DNA from: CAZVLQ01 sp964628185
Lineage (GTDB): Bacteria; Pseudomonadota; Zetaproteobacteria; Mariprofundales; Mariprofundaceae
Direction of reading: 5' to 3'
Length of the DNA: 55,732 nt
Assembly (NCBI GenBank): GCA_964628185.1
Contig: CAZVLQ010000014.1
Location: 1 to 55,732 of the forward strand
This document shows, piece by piece, positions 26,461-35,183 of this stretch. Numbering within the stretch: the first letter of the stretch is position 1; the number at the start of each line of letters is the position of its first letter. The notes under the pieces were generated by a model, which was not told the origin of the DNA, made no database searches, and was given only the letters and a program-made list of their open reading frames with translations. The translations under genes and the position numbers were made by a program.

Positions 26461-27072
26461 ATGACAGGAAAGCTTCCAGACTGGATTGCGGGCGTATACG
26501 AATACCGCCTGGCCTTGATTGTGGCGGGATCAGGGTCACTGATGCTCATTGTGCTGGTGCTGATTTCTTCCTGGCTGATATCCGACTCATCCACCACGGA
26601 AAAGCAGGCAAAACATGTGACCATGCCGGCGTTCCATCTCCCCCCCAGACCCGGACGTTCGCCGGCGTCACGGGCAACAACCGACAGCGTGCCGCCCGCA
26701 ACCCTTCCCGGCGCTCAGCGAGTGGAAAATGCCGGCACGGCGGCCGTTGCGCGCAAAAGAACGGTGATCACGCCTGCGCGCCGCCCCGAAGCGAACACCC
26801 CTGCCGACAGGATGAAAGCCGGCCAAAAACTTCCGCCCGGCTTTTATGTCCAGGCGGGCGCGTTCAAGTCCGCCGCACTGGCGGGAAAACTGGCTGACAA
26901 GCTGAAACATGCGGGCTGGCAGGTCCATGGCCTTTTCAAGCGTAACGGCCTTCGCGCCGTACTCGTCGGCCCCTCTCCTGACCGTAAACTGGCTGAAGAC
27001 AGCCGGAAAAGACTGGCCGCAACAGTGCGCATCAAGGGCTTTATCATCCGCATCGCACGGAAGCCGGGTTAA
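26461..27072 (+). CDS. SPOR-domain membrane protein
   Basis: A 203-aa protein with one N-terminal membrane segment (LALIVAGSGSLMLIVLVLISSWLI), a proline/arginine-rich linker, and a C-terminal SPOR domain (GFYVQAGAFKSAALAGKLADKL, then AVLVGPSPDRKLAEDSRKRL). SPOR domains bind denuded peptidoglycan at division sites, so it probably localises to the septum. The ATG follows GAGGTATCAAT. Its neighbour two genes upstream is the M23 peptidase, an envelope context. Confidence 0.85.
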   Translation: MTGKLPDWIAGVYEYRLALIVAGSGSLMLIVLVLISSWLISDSSTTEKQAKHVTMPAFHLPPRPGRSPASRATTDSVPPATLPGAQRVENAGTAAVARKRTVITPARRPEANTPADRMKAGQKLPPGFYVQAGAFKSAALAGKLADKLKHAGWQVHGLFKRNGLRAVLVGPSPDRKLAEDSRKRLAATVRIKGFIIRIARKPG

Positions 27073-27099
27073 CCCTGACCTTTACATGAGGACATAAGC

Positions 27100-28680
27100 A
27101 TGGCCGGTGTACGCGCATGCGTAGCCGCCGGAGATCGGGTCACCAGTGAAACGGGTGCGGACATTTTACGCGCCGGCGGTAATGCCGTGGATGCCGCCGT
27201 CGCAGCCGCATGCATGTCCTTCATGGCGGAACCCGTGCTCACCGGTGCGGGAGGCGGCGGTTTCCTGCTGCTGCGGGAAGCAAACGGTCGGTCTGTGCTG
27301 CTGGACGGCTTCTGCCGTATGCCCGGCCGCCATATCAGCGAAATTGAAACACCGGATTTTCACGCCATCGAAGTGGATTTCGGCAATCATGTCCAGACCT
27401 TCCATATCGGCCGGGCCGCCGTTGCTCCCCCCCTGCTCATGGCGCTGCTGTTTACGGCCCATACGCAATACGGCCGCATGCCCGTCAGGGAAGTAATGGC
27501 TCCGGCTATCCAGGCAGGCCGCCGGGGCCTGCGGCTTGGTGACCTGCAGGCCTCATTCATCCGGATGCTTGCGCCTATCCTGACCTCAGGGGAAGAAGGA
27601 AAGCGCTTGTACGCACCCGACGGAGCACTACCCGGCAAAGGCGAATATTTCAGAAATCCCGAACTGGCCGATATGCTGGAACTGCTTGCCATTGAGGGCG
27701 TGAATGAGATGTACAGGGGCGATGTGGCGCGTTCAATCACTGCTGCTTGCAATCCCGGCGGCCTGCTGTCCATGCATGATCTGGAGCATGTCAGGGTCAT
27801 TCCCCGCAAGCCGCTTAACGCTCCTGCGCTGGGCGGCGAACTGGTGACCAGTCCGCCACCTTCTTCCGGGGGTTGCCTGATCGGTTTCAGCCTCATGCTG
27901 CTGGATCGGCTGAAAAATGAGGGGCGTGAGGAGTCTCTCAATTTTCTGCTGGCTGAATGCCTGCATGCGGCCAGCCATGCGCGGGGAGCAAAGTTCGACC
28001 GGCAGGTGCACCAGCCGGGGATGCAACAGCAATTCCTGCACCTAGAACATATCATGCATTATGCGAATTTTATTTCGGAACGTATTGATAAACCATATAT
28101 AAATAAATCAAATGAAATTGAAAACATACATGGCGGAACAACCCACATCAGCGTGCTGGACCGGGAGGGATGCGCCGTGTCGCTCACCGCCAGCAATGGT
28201 GAAGGCTCGGGTATCGTTGTGCCCGGCGTCGGCATTCACCTGAACAACATGCTCGGTGAAGCGGATATCAATCCGCTCGGATTTCACCGGCTTTCTCCGG
28301 GGGAAACGCTGTCCTCGATGATGGCCCCGTCCATGTTTGTCCGCGACGGCCGGCCGGCCCTGATTCTCGGCAGCGGCGGGTCCAATCGCCTGCGCGGCGC
28401 CATCCTGCAGGTGCTTTGCCGTCATGTCATGGAAGGGATGGACATTGAAGCGGCTGTTCATGCCGGCCGATTGCACAATGAGGGCGATGTATTGGACTGT
28501 GAGCCGGGCACCCTGAATGCCGGGGAGGAAGCCGCCCTGTCAAGGCTGGGCTGGAAAATCAGGCATTGGCGGCAGCCTTCCGTTTATTTCGGCGGCGTAC
28601 ATGCCATCGCCGTTGACGCAACGGGGCGGGTGCGCGCCGCCGGTGATCCGAGGCGCGGCGGCGCCGTGGCATGGGCGTAG
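27100..28680 (+). CDS. ggt: gamma-glutamyltransferase family protein
   Basis: Ntn-hydrolase that transfers or hydrolyses gamma-glutamyl groups. The precursor is 526 aa; the predicted self-cleavage and nucleophile are at T347 in HGGTTHISVLDREG. Other conserved elements are ILRAGGNAVDAAVAAA, GAGGGGFLLL, SPPPSSGGCLIG, SSMMAPSMF and LGSGGSNR. Unlike periplasmic Ggt it has no signal peptide, suggesting a cytoplasmic member. The codons just before T347 (about 28040-28130) are strikingly AT-rich compared with the rest. It overlaps folK by 10 nt. Confidence 0.9.
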   Translation: MAGVRACVAAGDRVTSETGADILRAGGNAVDAAVAAACMSFMAEPVLTGAGGGGFLLLREANGRSVLLDGFCRMPGRHISEIETPDFHAIEVDFGNHVQTFHIGRAAVAPPLLMALLFTAHTQYGRMPVREVMAPAIQAGRRGLRLGDLQASFIRMLAPILTSGEEGKRLYAPDGALPGKGEYFRNPELADMLELLAIEGVNEMYRGDVARSITAACNPGGLLSMHDLEHVRVIPRKPLNAPALGGELVTSPPPSSGGCLIGFSLMLLDRLKNEGREESLNFLLAECLHAASHARGAKFDRQVHQPGMQQQFLHLEHIMHYANFISERIDKPYINKSNEIENIHGGTTHISVLDREGCAVSLTASNGEGSGIVVPGVGIHLNNMLGEADINPLGFHRLSPGETLSSMMAPSMFVRDGRPALILGSGGSNRLRGAILQVLCRHVMEGMDIEAAVHAGRLHNEGDVLDCEPGTLNAGEEAALSRLGWKIRHWRQPSVYFGGVHAIAVDATGRVRAAGDPRRGGAVAWA

Positions 28681-29174
28681 AGGCGCTGGTCGCGCTCGGC
28701 GGCAATCTCGGCGCGGTAAGTGAAGCCTTTGCCTCGGCCCGGAAACTGTTGCGTGAAACGCCCGGTCTTGCCATGCAGGATTCTTCGGCCCTCTACCACT
28801 CTCCCCCGCTGGGGGTACCCGGCCAGCCGGATTATCTCAATGCCGTCATGGCGCTGGAGACTGAAATCGGGCCGGAAGAACTGCTGCTGCGCCTGCAATC
28901 CATCGAATCCCGACATGGACGTACGCGAGGCCCCGAGCGCTGGGGGCCTCGAACGCTTGATCTTGATCTCATTGCCTATGACGATACGGTCATGCAAACG
29001 GCGCAGCTTGTGCTACCCCATCCATGCATGCATGAGCGCATGTTCGTATTGCAGCCTCTGTGCGATATCCGGCCCGCCTGGCGTCATCCCGTATTGAAAA
29101 GCACGGCCCGGGAAATGCTGGACACCCTTGTGGCGCGGGGCATTCCCCTGCTTGAAGACGGACGGGCCTGGTAA
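28671..29174 (+). CDS. folK: HPPK, folate pyrophosphokinase FolK
   Basis: Transfers pyrophosphate to 6-hydroxymethyl-dihydropterin in folate synthesis. ALGGNLG at the N-terminus, SPPLGVPGQPDYLNAVMAL and RWGPRTLDLDLIAYDD (metal-binding DLDL) are diagnostic; PHPCMHERMFVLQPL follows. 167 aa. The ATG at 28671 lies inside the end of ggt and the gene shares a TAATG with the next. Confidence 0.96.
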   Translation: MGVEALVALGGNLGAVSEAFASARKLLRETPGLAMQDSSALYHSPPLGVPGQPDYLNAVMALETEIGPEELLLRLQSIESRHGRTRGPERWGPRTLDLDLIAYDDTVMQTAQLVLPHPCMHERMFVLQPLCDIRPAWRHPVLKSTAREMLDTLVARGIPLLEDGRAW

Positions 29175-29857
29175 TGCGGATTAACTACAGGCATATCGCC
29201 GTCGAGGGACCGATCGGCGTTGGTAAAACCACGCTGGCGCAGGCCATTGCCGACCGCCTCGGCGCCGCCACCGTATTTGAACGCATCGATGACAACCCTT
29301 TTATCGGCCTGTTTTACGAAGACCCCGGACGTCATGCCCTTTCCGTGCAGCTTTCCTTTCTTTTCTCACGTCTCCGGCAGTGGCAGGCGCTGCATCAGCA
29401 GGAACTGTTTCGCCACGGCGTCGTCAGCGATTATATTTTCGCCAAGGACCGTCTGTTTGCCTCAATTACGCTCAGCGACGCCGAATTTATGCTCTATGAG
29501 CAGGTGGCTCGCATGCTGGCGACGGACCTTCCCCGTCCCGATCTGGTGATCTATCTGCAATCCGCGCCGGATGTCATCATGCGGCGCATCAAACAGCGGG
29601 GACGAAGGTTTGAGCAGGGCCTGAATGCGGACTATCTGAGGCGGGTGATCACGGCCTATGATCATTTTTTCTTTCGTTACCAGGAAAGCCCGCTGCTCAT
29701 CGTCCAGACGGACAGGCTTAATTTCGCCAACAGACCGGAGGATATTGACGCCCTGCTCAGGCGAATCGGCAATATGCGTTCCAATACCGAATTCTGGGCG
29801 GATTACTCTCAATCTCCGCGCGCATCCGATCCCCCGCCGCCAACAGGAGGACGGTAA
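29174..29857 (+). CDS. deoxynucleoside kinase (dAdo/dGuo kinase family)
   Basis: Salvage kinase for deoxynucleosides. P-loop VEGPIGVGKTTLA, the substrate-binding ERIDDNPF near residue 37, DRLFA, and the LID-type RIKQRGRRFEQGL are all present in 227 aa. The folK-deoxynucleoside kinase pairing is widespread in proteobacteria. Exact nucleoside preference cannot be read from sequence. The last 20 residues are proline-rich and look unstructured. Confidence 0.9.
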   Translation: MRINYRHIAVEGPIGVGKTTLAQAIADRLGAATVFERIDDNPFIGLFYEDPGRHALSVQLSFLFSRLRQWQALHQQELFRHGVVSDYIFAKDRLFASITLSDAEFMLYEQVARMLATDLPRPDLVIYLQSAPDVIMRRIKQRGRRFEQGLNADYLRRVITAYDHFFFRYQESPLLIVQTDRLNFANRPEDIDALLRRIGNMRSNTEFWADYSQSPRASDPPPPTGGR

Positions 29858-29905
29858 AGCGTTACGCCTTGCAATCCACGGCATCAAGAGCTAGAACCCA
29901 GCGCC

Positions 29906-31165
29906 ATGCGTACCGTTTTCGTTTGCCTGATTATTCTGCTGGCCAATTCGGCGCATGCCGCCGAATTCGAGATATTCCAGTCGAAATATCAGCCACTCAA
30001 ACTGGCGTGGCTCGTGAATGATTCCGCCGTGGACCATTCCTCAGGTCAACTGATTTACGATGTGGTACGGCATGATCTTGAATCCAGTCGTTCCTTCACG
30101 GCCTTAAGCCCCCTGAGCTTTCTTGCCGATGCAACGCAGCTTTCAGCGCATATCGACTATTCCGACTGGCGCATTATCGGTACGGATATCCTGGCATATG
30201 CCCGGCTCCGCAAAACCGGTGCGGGCTGGGAGGCCGAGATCGAGGTGCACGATCCCTTTCGCAACAAACTCCTTTCACATACGACTCTGTCTGTTTCAGG
30301 CCGCATACCGCGGTCGCTGGCGCATGATATCGCCAACCATATCTATCAGGCTGCGACCGGCATCGAGGGATATTTCAGCAGTCACATCCTGTATGTGCGC
30401 AAGCGCGGCGATATGGCGGATCTGATTTACATGGATCAGGACGGCGCCAACCGGCAGGCGGTCGGCCGTAATTTTACACTGCTTCTTTCCCCTGACTGGT
30501 CGCGGGATAACGGCAGGGTCGCCCTGAACACCTATGTCGGCAATCGGCCGCGGCTGGAGATTTTTGATCTTTCCACGGGAAAACGCCGTGTTTTTGGTGC
30601 ATTCAAGGGCCTGAACAGCACGCCGGAGTGGTCACCGGACGGCCGATTTATTGCCGCCACGCTTTCCCGCAGCGGCAATACCGATATCCACATTTTCGAC
30701 ATCAGGACGCGCCACTGGCGGCAACTGACCCGTCATCGGGGCATCGACACCACGCCCACATGGTCGCCGGACGGCAAATGGATTGCATTCACCAGCGACC
30801 GCAGCGGATCGCCGCAGATTTACCGTATCCGTCTTCGCGACGCTCATGTCGAGCGCATCAGCCGGATCGGAAGATACAACACCTCCCCTGTCTGGTCGCC
30901 GAATGGGGATCGTATCGCCTTTATTGCCTTGAAAAACTGGGAATATGCACTTGCCACGATGCGCCTGGATGGAAGCGATATACGCTATCTGACTACCGGC
31001 GGCCACGTAGAGTCGCCTTCATGGTCGCCAAACGCGCAAATGCTGCTATTCTCTCGGCAGGTGAAAGGAATCCGCAGAGTGTATAGAGTTCCCAGCTGGG
31101 GCGGCAGGGCGGAAGCCATTACACCTGCAAACGAAGATGCATCGGATCCCGCATGGTCGCACTAA
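29906..31165 (+). CDS. tolB: Tol-Pal system protein TolB
   Basis: Periplasmic beta-propeller of the Tol-Pal envelope complex. Signal peptide of about 18 residues (cleavage after AHA), N-terminal two-layer domain to about residue 160, then repeated WSPDG blades (STPEWSPDGRFIAATLS, TTPTWSPDGKWIAFTS, TSPVWSPNGDRIAF, ESPSWSPNAQMLLF). 419 aa. tolQRA are not in the window; the gene leads a tolB-pal-cpoB-queE-queC series. Confidence 0.96.
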   Translation: MRTVFVCLIILLANSAHAAEFEIFQSKYQPLKLAWLVNDSAVDHSSGQLIYDVVRHDLESSRSFTALSPLSFLADATQLSAHIDYSDWRIIGTDILAYARLRKTGAGWEAEIEVHDPFRNKLLSHTTLSVSGRIPRSLAHDIANHIYQAATGIEGYFSSHILYVRKRGDMADLIYMDQDGANRQAVGRNFTLLLSPDWSRDNGRVALNTYVGNRPRLEIFDLSTGKRRVFGAFKGLNSTPEWSPDGRFIAATLSRSGNTDIHIFDIRTRHWRQLTRHRGIDTTPTWSPDGKWIAFTSDRSGSPQIYRIRLRDAHVERISRIGRYNTSPVWSPNGDRIAFIALKNWEYALATMRLDGSDIRYLTTGGHVESPSWSPNAQMLLFSRQVKGIRRVYRVPSWGGRAEAITPANEDASDPAWSH

Positions 31166-31205
31166 GGCCTGGCTGGACCAATAATTGAACAAGGGAGGAA
31201 TCCAA

Positions 31206-31733
31206 ATGAGATTCAAACAGAATACAACCATAGGAATGGTCGCCGTACTGGCTGCAGGCATGCTTTTTGCCGGCTGCGCAAAAAAGGAGGTTGTCGGCGC
31301 CGCTACGCCCGCAGGCGGAGCCACCGCCGCGGCGGGTGCCACAATCAAGCCTTCAACATCAGCCGCGCCCGCTACATCAGCCGTTTCAACGGCGGTGCAG
31401 GAGCCCTCATCGCACAGCGTCTATTTTGCCTTTGACAAATCGGAGCTGGATGCGGCCGCACAGGCCATCCTGGATGCCAACGCCGCATGGCTGAAAGCGC
31501 ATCCGGGCAGTTCAATCACGATCGAGGGCAACTGTGATGAGCGTGGAAGCCGCGAGTACAATCTGGCGCTGGGCCAGCGTCGTGCGGACAGCGTGCGGGA
31601 CTACCTCGTTTCACATGGCGTATCCACCGGCGATATCAGCACCGTTTCCTTCGGTGAAGAACGCCCGGCGTGCACGGGATCCGGTGAGGCATGCTGGGCT
31701 CAGAACCGGCGTGCGGATATTGTTGCGCAGTAA
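31206..31733 (+). CDS. pal: peptidoglycan-associated lipoprotein Pal
   Basis: Outer-membrane lipoprotein binding peptidoglycan and TolB. Lipobox LFAGC near residue 24, an Ala/Thr-rich linker, then the OmpA-like domain YFAFDKSELD, EGNCDERGSREYNLALGQRRAD, SFGEERPAC. I use the ATG at 31206 (175 aa) because GGGAGG stands just before it; the frame opens with a TTG at 31185, upstream of that ribosome site. Confidence 0.96.
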   Translation: MRFKQNTTIGMVAVLAAGMLFAGCAKKEVVGAATPAGGATAAAGATIKPSTSAAPATSAVSTAVQEPSSHSVYFAFDKSELDAAAQAILDANAAWLKAHPGSSITIEGNCDERGSREYNLALGQRRADSVRDYLVSHGVSTGDISTVSFGEERPACTGSGEACWAQNRRADIVAQ

Positions 31734-31752
31734 ACCCTGCCGGCATGTAATC

Positions 31753-32628
31753 ATGAGGCGGTCATCGGCATCCCCGGTGGCCGCCGCTTTCTTGCTTTGT
31801 CTTGGTCTTGCCGCCTGCGCCGAGAAACAGCCGGACGCCTGGCTGAAGGACAAGGCGGAAATCGTCCATGCCATACAGCAACTTAACGATCGCCAGGGAA
31901 CCCTGGCCGGTGAAGTCAGGGATCTGGAAAAAAACATGCAATCCGCTGACGGAACCAGGAATCAAATCGCCGCCAATGCCAGGGATATGGAGTCGCGCAT
32001 AAGAAAAATCGAACGGGAATCCATTAAACAAACGGCCGAACTGGCGGCGTTGAATGCCGGAATGAATCAATTACAGGTCAGCACGGCCCGGTTACGGACA
32101 CGCACGAGCAGACTGAAAAAGTCCCGCCAGGTGACCAAACGGGTCCTGACCAGGAAAATCAATAAAATTGCAAATGCAATCAAGCCCGCTCCACGGGCCG
32201 CAACCGCCATACAACCCGTGGAGGAAGAAAAGAACCACTATACGGCTGCATATCTGGCGCTGAAAAGCGGGCGTTATGATGAAGCGGTCAAGGGTTTCAG
32301 AAAATTACTGTCGGCATATCCCAAAGGGGAATATGCGGATCAGGCCTGGTACTGGCTGGGTGAGGGACTTTATGCCGAACACCAGCCAAAACAGGCTCTG
32401 GCTGCGTTCAGGCGCGTGGCCATACACTACCCCAAAAGCGCCAAGCATGCGGCGGCGCTGCACAAACTCGGCCTGCTCTATCAGCAGATGTCACGCAGCC
32501 GTGATGCAAAAGCCGTGCTGCAGCAACTGATCCGGGAGTATCCGGACAGCGCCGAGGCCGACCAGGCACGGGCCATGCTGAAACCAGCCTCCGATCATCG
32601 GCAAAAACCCGGCAATAAACCAGATTGA
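31753..32628 (+). CDS. cpoB: cell division coordinator CpoB (YbgF)
   Basis: TPR protein working with Tol-Pal and PBP1B in septal wall synthesis. From the ATG at 31753 it has a signal ending LGLAAC, so it may be a lipoprotein rather than a soluble periplasmic protein as in E. coli. A long coiled coil (about 30-140, basic towards its end: RTRTSRLKKSRQVTKR) precedes three TPR units (YTAAYLALKSGRYDEAVKGF, QAWYWLGEGLYAEHQPKQAL, AALHKLGLLYQQMSRSRDAK). Open frame upstream of the ATG lies in pal in another frame. No clear ribosome site. Confidence 0.9.
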   Translation: MRRSSASPVAAAFLLCLGLAACAEKQPDAWLKDKAEIVHAIQQLNDRQGTLAGEVRDLEKNMQSADGTRNQIAANARDMESRIRKIERESIKQTAELAALNAGMNQLQVSTARLRTRTSRLKKSRQVTKRVLTRKINKIANAIKPAPRAATAIQPVEEEKNHYTAAYLALKSGRYDEAVKGFRKLLSAYPKGEYADQAWYWLGEGLYAEHQPKQALAAFRRVAIHYPKSAKHAAALHKLGLLYQQMSRSRDAKAVLQQLIREYPDSAEADQARAMLKPASDHRQKPGNKPD

Positions 32629-33284
32629 CCAGTTCTGATTCCAATACGGTCCGCATCTATGAAATTTATGACAGCATCCAGGGTGAAAGCACGCTGGCGG
32701 GCACGCCCTGCACCCTGATTCGTCTGGCCGGTTGCCCGTTGCGCTGCAGCTATTGCGATACCCGGCCGGCACTTCCCTTCGAAAGCGGAAAAGAATACGA
32801 CATCGACCATGTTGCTGATGATGTGTATCGCCGTGGACGCCCTTTGGTCCTGGTCACGGGAGGAGAACCGCTGGCCCAGAAGTCATGCCTGCCATTGCTG
32901 TCCGTACTGGCCGATATCTGTCCCGTATTACAGCTGGAAACCTCGGGTGCGTTCGATATTAGCCGGACAGATACGAAAGTCCGGCGTATCCTTGATATCA
33001 AGACTCCCGGCAGTGGTGAGGAAAGCCGTAATCACTGGGAAAATCTTGATGCTCTGAAAAATGGCGACGAGATCAAAATCGTTATTACAAGCCGCGTGGA
33101 CTACCAGTGGGCGCTGAATGTCCTGAACAACCATCGGCCCGCCGTTCCCGTCCTTTTCTCTCCCGCATGGGGAAGCATCAGGGCCGCCGAACTTGTGCGC
33201 TGGATGCTGGAAGACCATGCTCCGGCCCGCTTTCAGCTACAACTGCACAAACATATCTGGGGCGCGGAGGCCAGCGGCGTATGA
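32625..33284 (+). CDS. queE: 7-carboxy-7-deazaguanine synthase QueE
   Basis: Radical SAM enzyme making 7-carboxy-7-deazaguanine for queuosine. EIYDSIQGESTLAGTPC leads into CPLRCSYCDT, the CxxxCxxC cluster motif; VTGGEPLAQ and LETSGAFDI follow. 219 aa. No ATG or GTG is available: the start must be the TTG at 32625, whose TTGA overlaps the cpoB stop. It overlaps queC by ATGA. Confidence 0.94.
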   Translation: MTSSDSNTVRIYEIYDSIQGESTLAGTPCTLIRLAGCPLRCSYCDTRPALPFESGKEYDIDHVADDVYRRGRPLVLVTGGEPLAQKSCLPLLSVLADICPVLQLETSGAFDISRTDTKVRRILDIKTPGSGEESRNHWENLDALKNGDEIKIVITSRVDYQWALNVLNNHRPAVPVLFSPAWGSIRAAELVRWMLEDHAPARFQLQLHKHIWGAEASGV

Positions 33285-33985
33285 ATAAACCGCTTTCCCG
33301 CAATATGCGGGATAAAGCGGTCGTGCTGCTGTCCGGCGGTCTGGACTCGAGTACGGCGCTTGTCTGGGCGCTTCGGGAAAAGGCATGGGATTGCCATACC
33401 GTATCATTTGATTACGGTCAGCGGCACCGCATCGAACTGGAGGCATCGGCCCGCGTAGCGGAATCCATGGGCATTGCAGATCATCGCGTACTGCATGTTG
33501 ATCTTGCCGCCATCGGCGGTTCCGCACTCACCGACCGTATTGACGTCCCCAGGGATCAGGGGAAAACCGGCGCCATCCCCGTCACCTATGTTCCGGCACG
33601 CAATCTGACCTTTCTGTCCATAGCGACGGCGCTGGCCGAATGCATCGGAGCATGCCGTCTCGTCATCGGCGCCAATATCGTGGATTATTCCGGCTATCCC
33701 GATTGCCGCCCCGAATTTTTCAAGGCCTTTGTAAAAACCGTCCGGCTTGGTACCAGAGCCGGTGTTGAAGGGCGCCCGTTTTCAATTGAGACGCCGCTAA
33801 TCCAGATGAAGAAATCGGAAATTATCGCCATGGGGCTGCGCCTGGGTCTCGATTACGGGCTGACACATTCCTGCTATGACCCGGCTCCGGATGGACGCCC
33901 TTGTGGTCACTGTGATTCCTGCCATTTCCGCCGCCTGGGCTTCGCCGAACTGGGAATGAAAGATCCACTTTCCTATCCTGACTGA
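33281..33985 (+). CDS. queC: 7-cyano-7-deazaguanine synthase QueC
   Basis: ATP-dependent synthesis of preQ0 from carboxydeazaguanine. PP-loop VLLSGGLDSSTALVWAL, the SFDYGQRHRIEL segment, VPARNLTFLSIATALAE and the zinc site CGHCDSCHFRRLGF with an upstream cysteine. 234 aa from the ATG at 33281, in ATGA overlap with queE. The reading frame continues upstream inside queE without similarity. Confidence 0.96.
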   Translation: MNKPLSRNMRDKAVVLLSGGLDSSTALVWALREKAWDCHTVSFDYGQRHRIELEASARVAESMGIADHRVLHVDLAAIGGSALTDRIDVPRDQGKTGAIPVTYVPARNLTFLSIATALAECIGACRLVIGANIVDYSGYPDCRPEFFKAFVKTVRLGTRAGVEGRPFSIETPLIQMKKSEIIAMGLRLGLDYGLTHSCYDPAPDGRPCGHCDSCHFRRLGFAELGMKDPLSYPD

Positions 33986-34090
33986 ACCGGAAGTTCCCCC
34001 CGTGGACGAAAGAATACTTGCGTTCACGCCCAATCCGTCTACGATTTCTTAATAGGGGTGGCAGGGGCAGGTTACAATACGGAGGAACAG

Positions 34091-35092
34091 TTGCTGCGCA
34101 TCACCGCCGCTATGCTGCTTTATATTTTATGCATCGCTCAGGCCATGGCCGGGCCACAGCCTGAGGCTGCTGTCTGGAAACTGCCGCACGTTCCCTACCC
34201 GGCTGATAATCCGTACACCGCCGCCAAGGCGAATCTGGGCCGGATGCTTTTCTTTGATCCTCGCCTGCCGCCGGGCGGTCCGGAGAATACCTGCGCAACC
34301 TGCCACAACCCCGGTCTTGGCTGGACGGATGCCATGTCCAGAGCCATGGGTGGAAGCCATGCGCTCAGCAGGCATACGCCCAGTCTCATTAATATCGCCT
34401 ATGCCAAAGTTTTTTTCTGGGACGGCCGCGCAACCAGCCTTGAAGAGGCCATCCGTCAGGACATCCTTTCTCCGCGGCTGGGAGAAGCTCAATCGGCCCG
34501 CGAGATTACCAACCGCCTTGCCGGATTACACGGTTATCGGGTTGCCTTCCGGAAGGCCTTTGGGAACAACGGTATTACGCTTGAGCGCATCACGGCGGCG
34601 CTGGCGACTTTTGTCCGCGGCATTACCTCGGGCACAAGCGCTTTTGACCGCTGGCTGGATGGAAATGAATCGGCGCTGTCGGGCAGTGCCCGGCGCGGCT
34701 TTACACTGTTTACAGGCAAGGCCGGCTGCGTACGCTGTCACAACGGTCCTGCTTTCACGGATTCCGGCTTTCATAACACGGGCATGAACAGTGTTGATCC
34801 GGGCCACTTCGAGGTTTCCGGCAAGGAAGCCGACAGGAACGCGTTCAAAACGCCGGGGCTGCGCAACGTGGCCATGACCGCTCCCTATATGCACAACGGT
34901 TCCAAAAAAACCCTGGCGGCAGTGATCGATTTCTATGATCGTGGGGGTGACCGGATCGATGCCGGCAATGAGATGGAGCCGCTACATCTGACCCATCAGG
35001 AGAAACTCGATCTCATCGCATTTCTCAAGAGCCTCAGCGGCAAACGCGTGGAAACCGTTATTCCGATACTTCCCATCGCCGATGCCCCTTAA
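34091..35092 (+). CDS. dihaem cytochrome c peroxidase (CcpA/MauG family)
   Basis: Exported protein with two c-type haem motifs, CATCHNPG near residue 70 and CVRCHNGPAF near 215, characteristic of bacterial dihaem peroxidases; FWDGRATSLEEAI and KTPGLRNVAMTAPYMHNG (likely haem ligand region) support it. It probably reduces hydrogen peroxide in the periplasm. I start at the TTG at 34091, five bases after GGAGG, giving a clean signal peptide (MLRITAAMLLYILCIAQAMAG); a GTG at 34058 lacks a ribosome site. MauG-like oxidases are an alternative. The TAA stop lies in the palindrome at 35088-35123. Confidence 0.88.
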   Translation: MLRITAAMLLYILCIAQAMAGPQPEAAVWKLPHVPYPADNPYTAAKANLGRMLFFDPRLPPGGPENTCATCHNPGLGWTDAMSRAMGGSHALSRHTPSLINIAYAKVFFWDGRATSLEEAIRQDILSPRLGEAQSAREITNRLAGLHGYRVAFRKAFGNNGITLERITAALATFVRGITSGTSAFDRWLDGNESALSGSARRGFTLFTGKAGCVRCHNGPAFTDSGFHNTGMNSVDPGHFEVSGKEADRNAFKTPGLRNVAMTAPYMHNGSKKTLAAVIDFYDRGGDRIDAGNEMEPLHLTHQEKLDLIAFLKSLSGKRVETVIPILPIADAP

Positions 35093-35123
35093 CCCGGACT
35101 ATTCATGAATAGTCCGGGTTAAG
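35088..35123. repeat. extragenic palindrome, copy 1 (perfect, 36 bp)
   Basis: Perfect palindrome with half-arm CTTAACCCGGACTATTCA, between the convergent peroxidase gene and the cinA-like gene; it contains the peroxidase stop codon. As RNA it forms an 18-bp stem with hardly any loop. It may terminate both transcripts, but the repeat at 37618 shows it belongs to a dispersed family. Confidence 0.85.
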
Positions 35124-35183
35124 ACCCATGCACATACAGAAACACGCTGGACCGGGTTTCCGTCACATAGGGATGCTCTTAAT

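Noticed and set aside
27069..27099. A further copy of the extragenic palindrome at the SPOR-ggt junction
   Set aside because: TTAACCCTGAC and ACATGA are present but an indel and several mismatches destroy the palindrome; probably chance.
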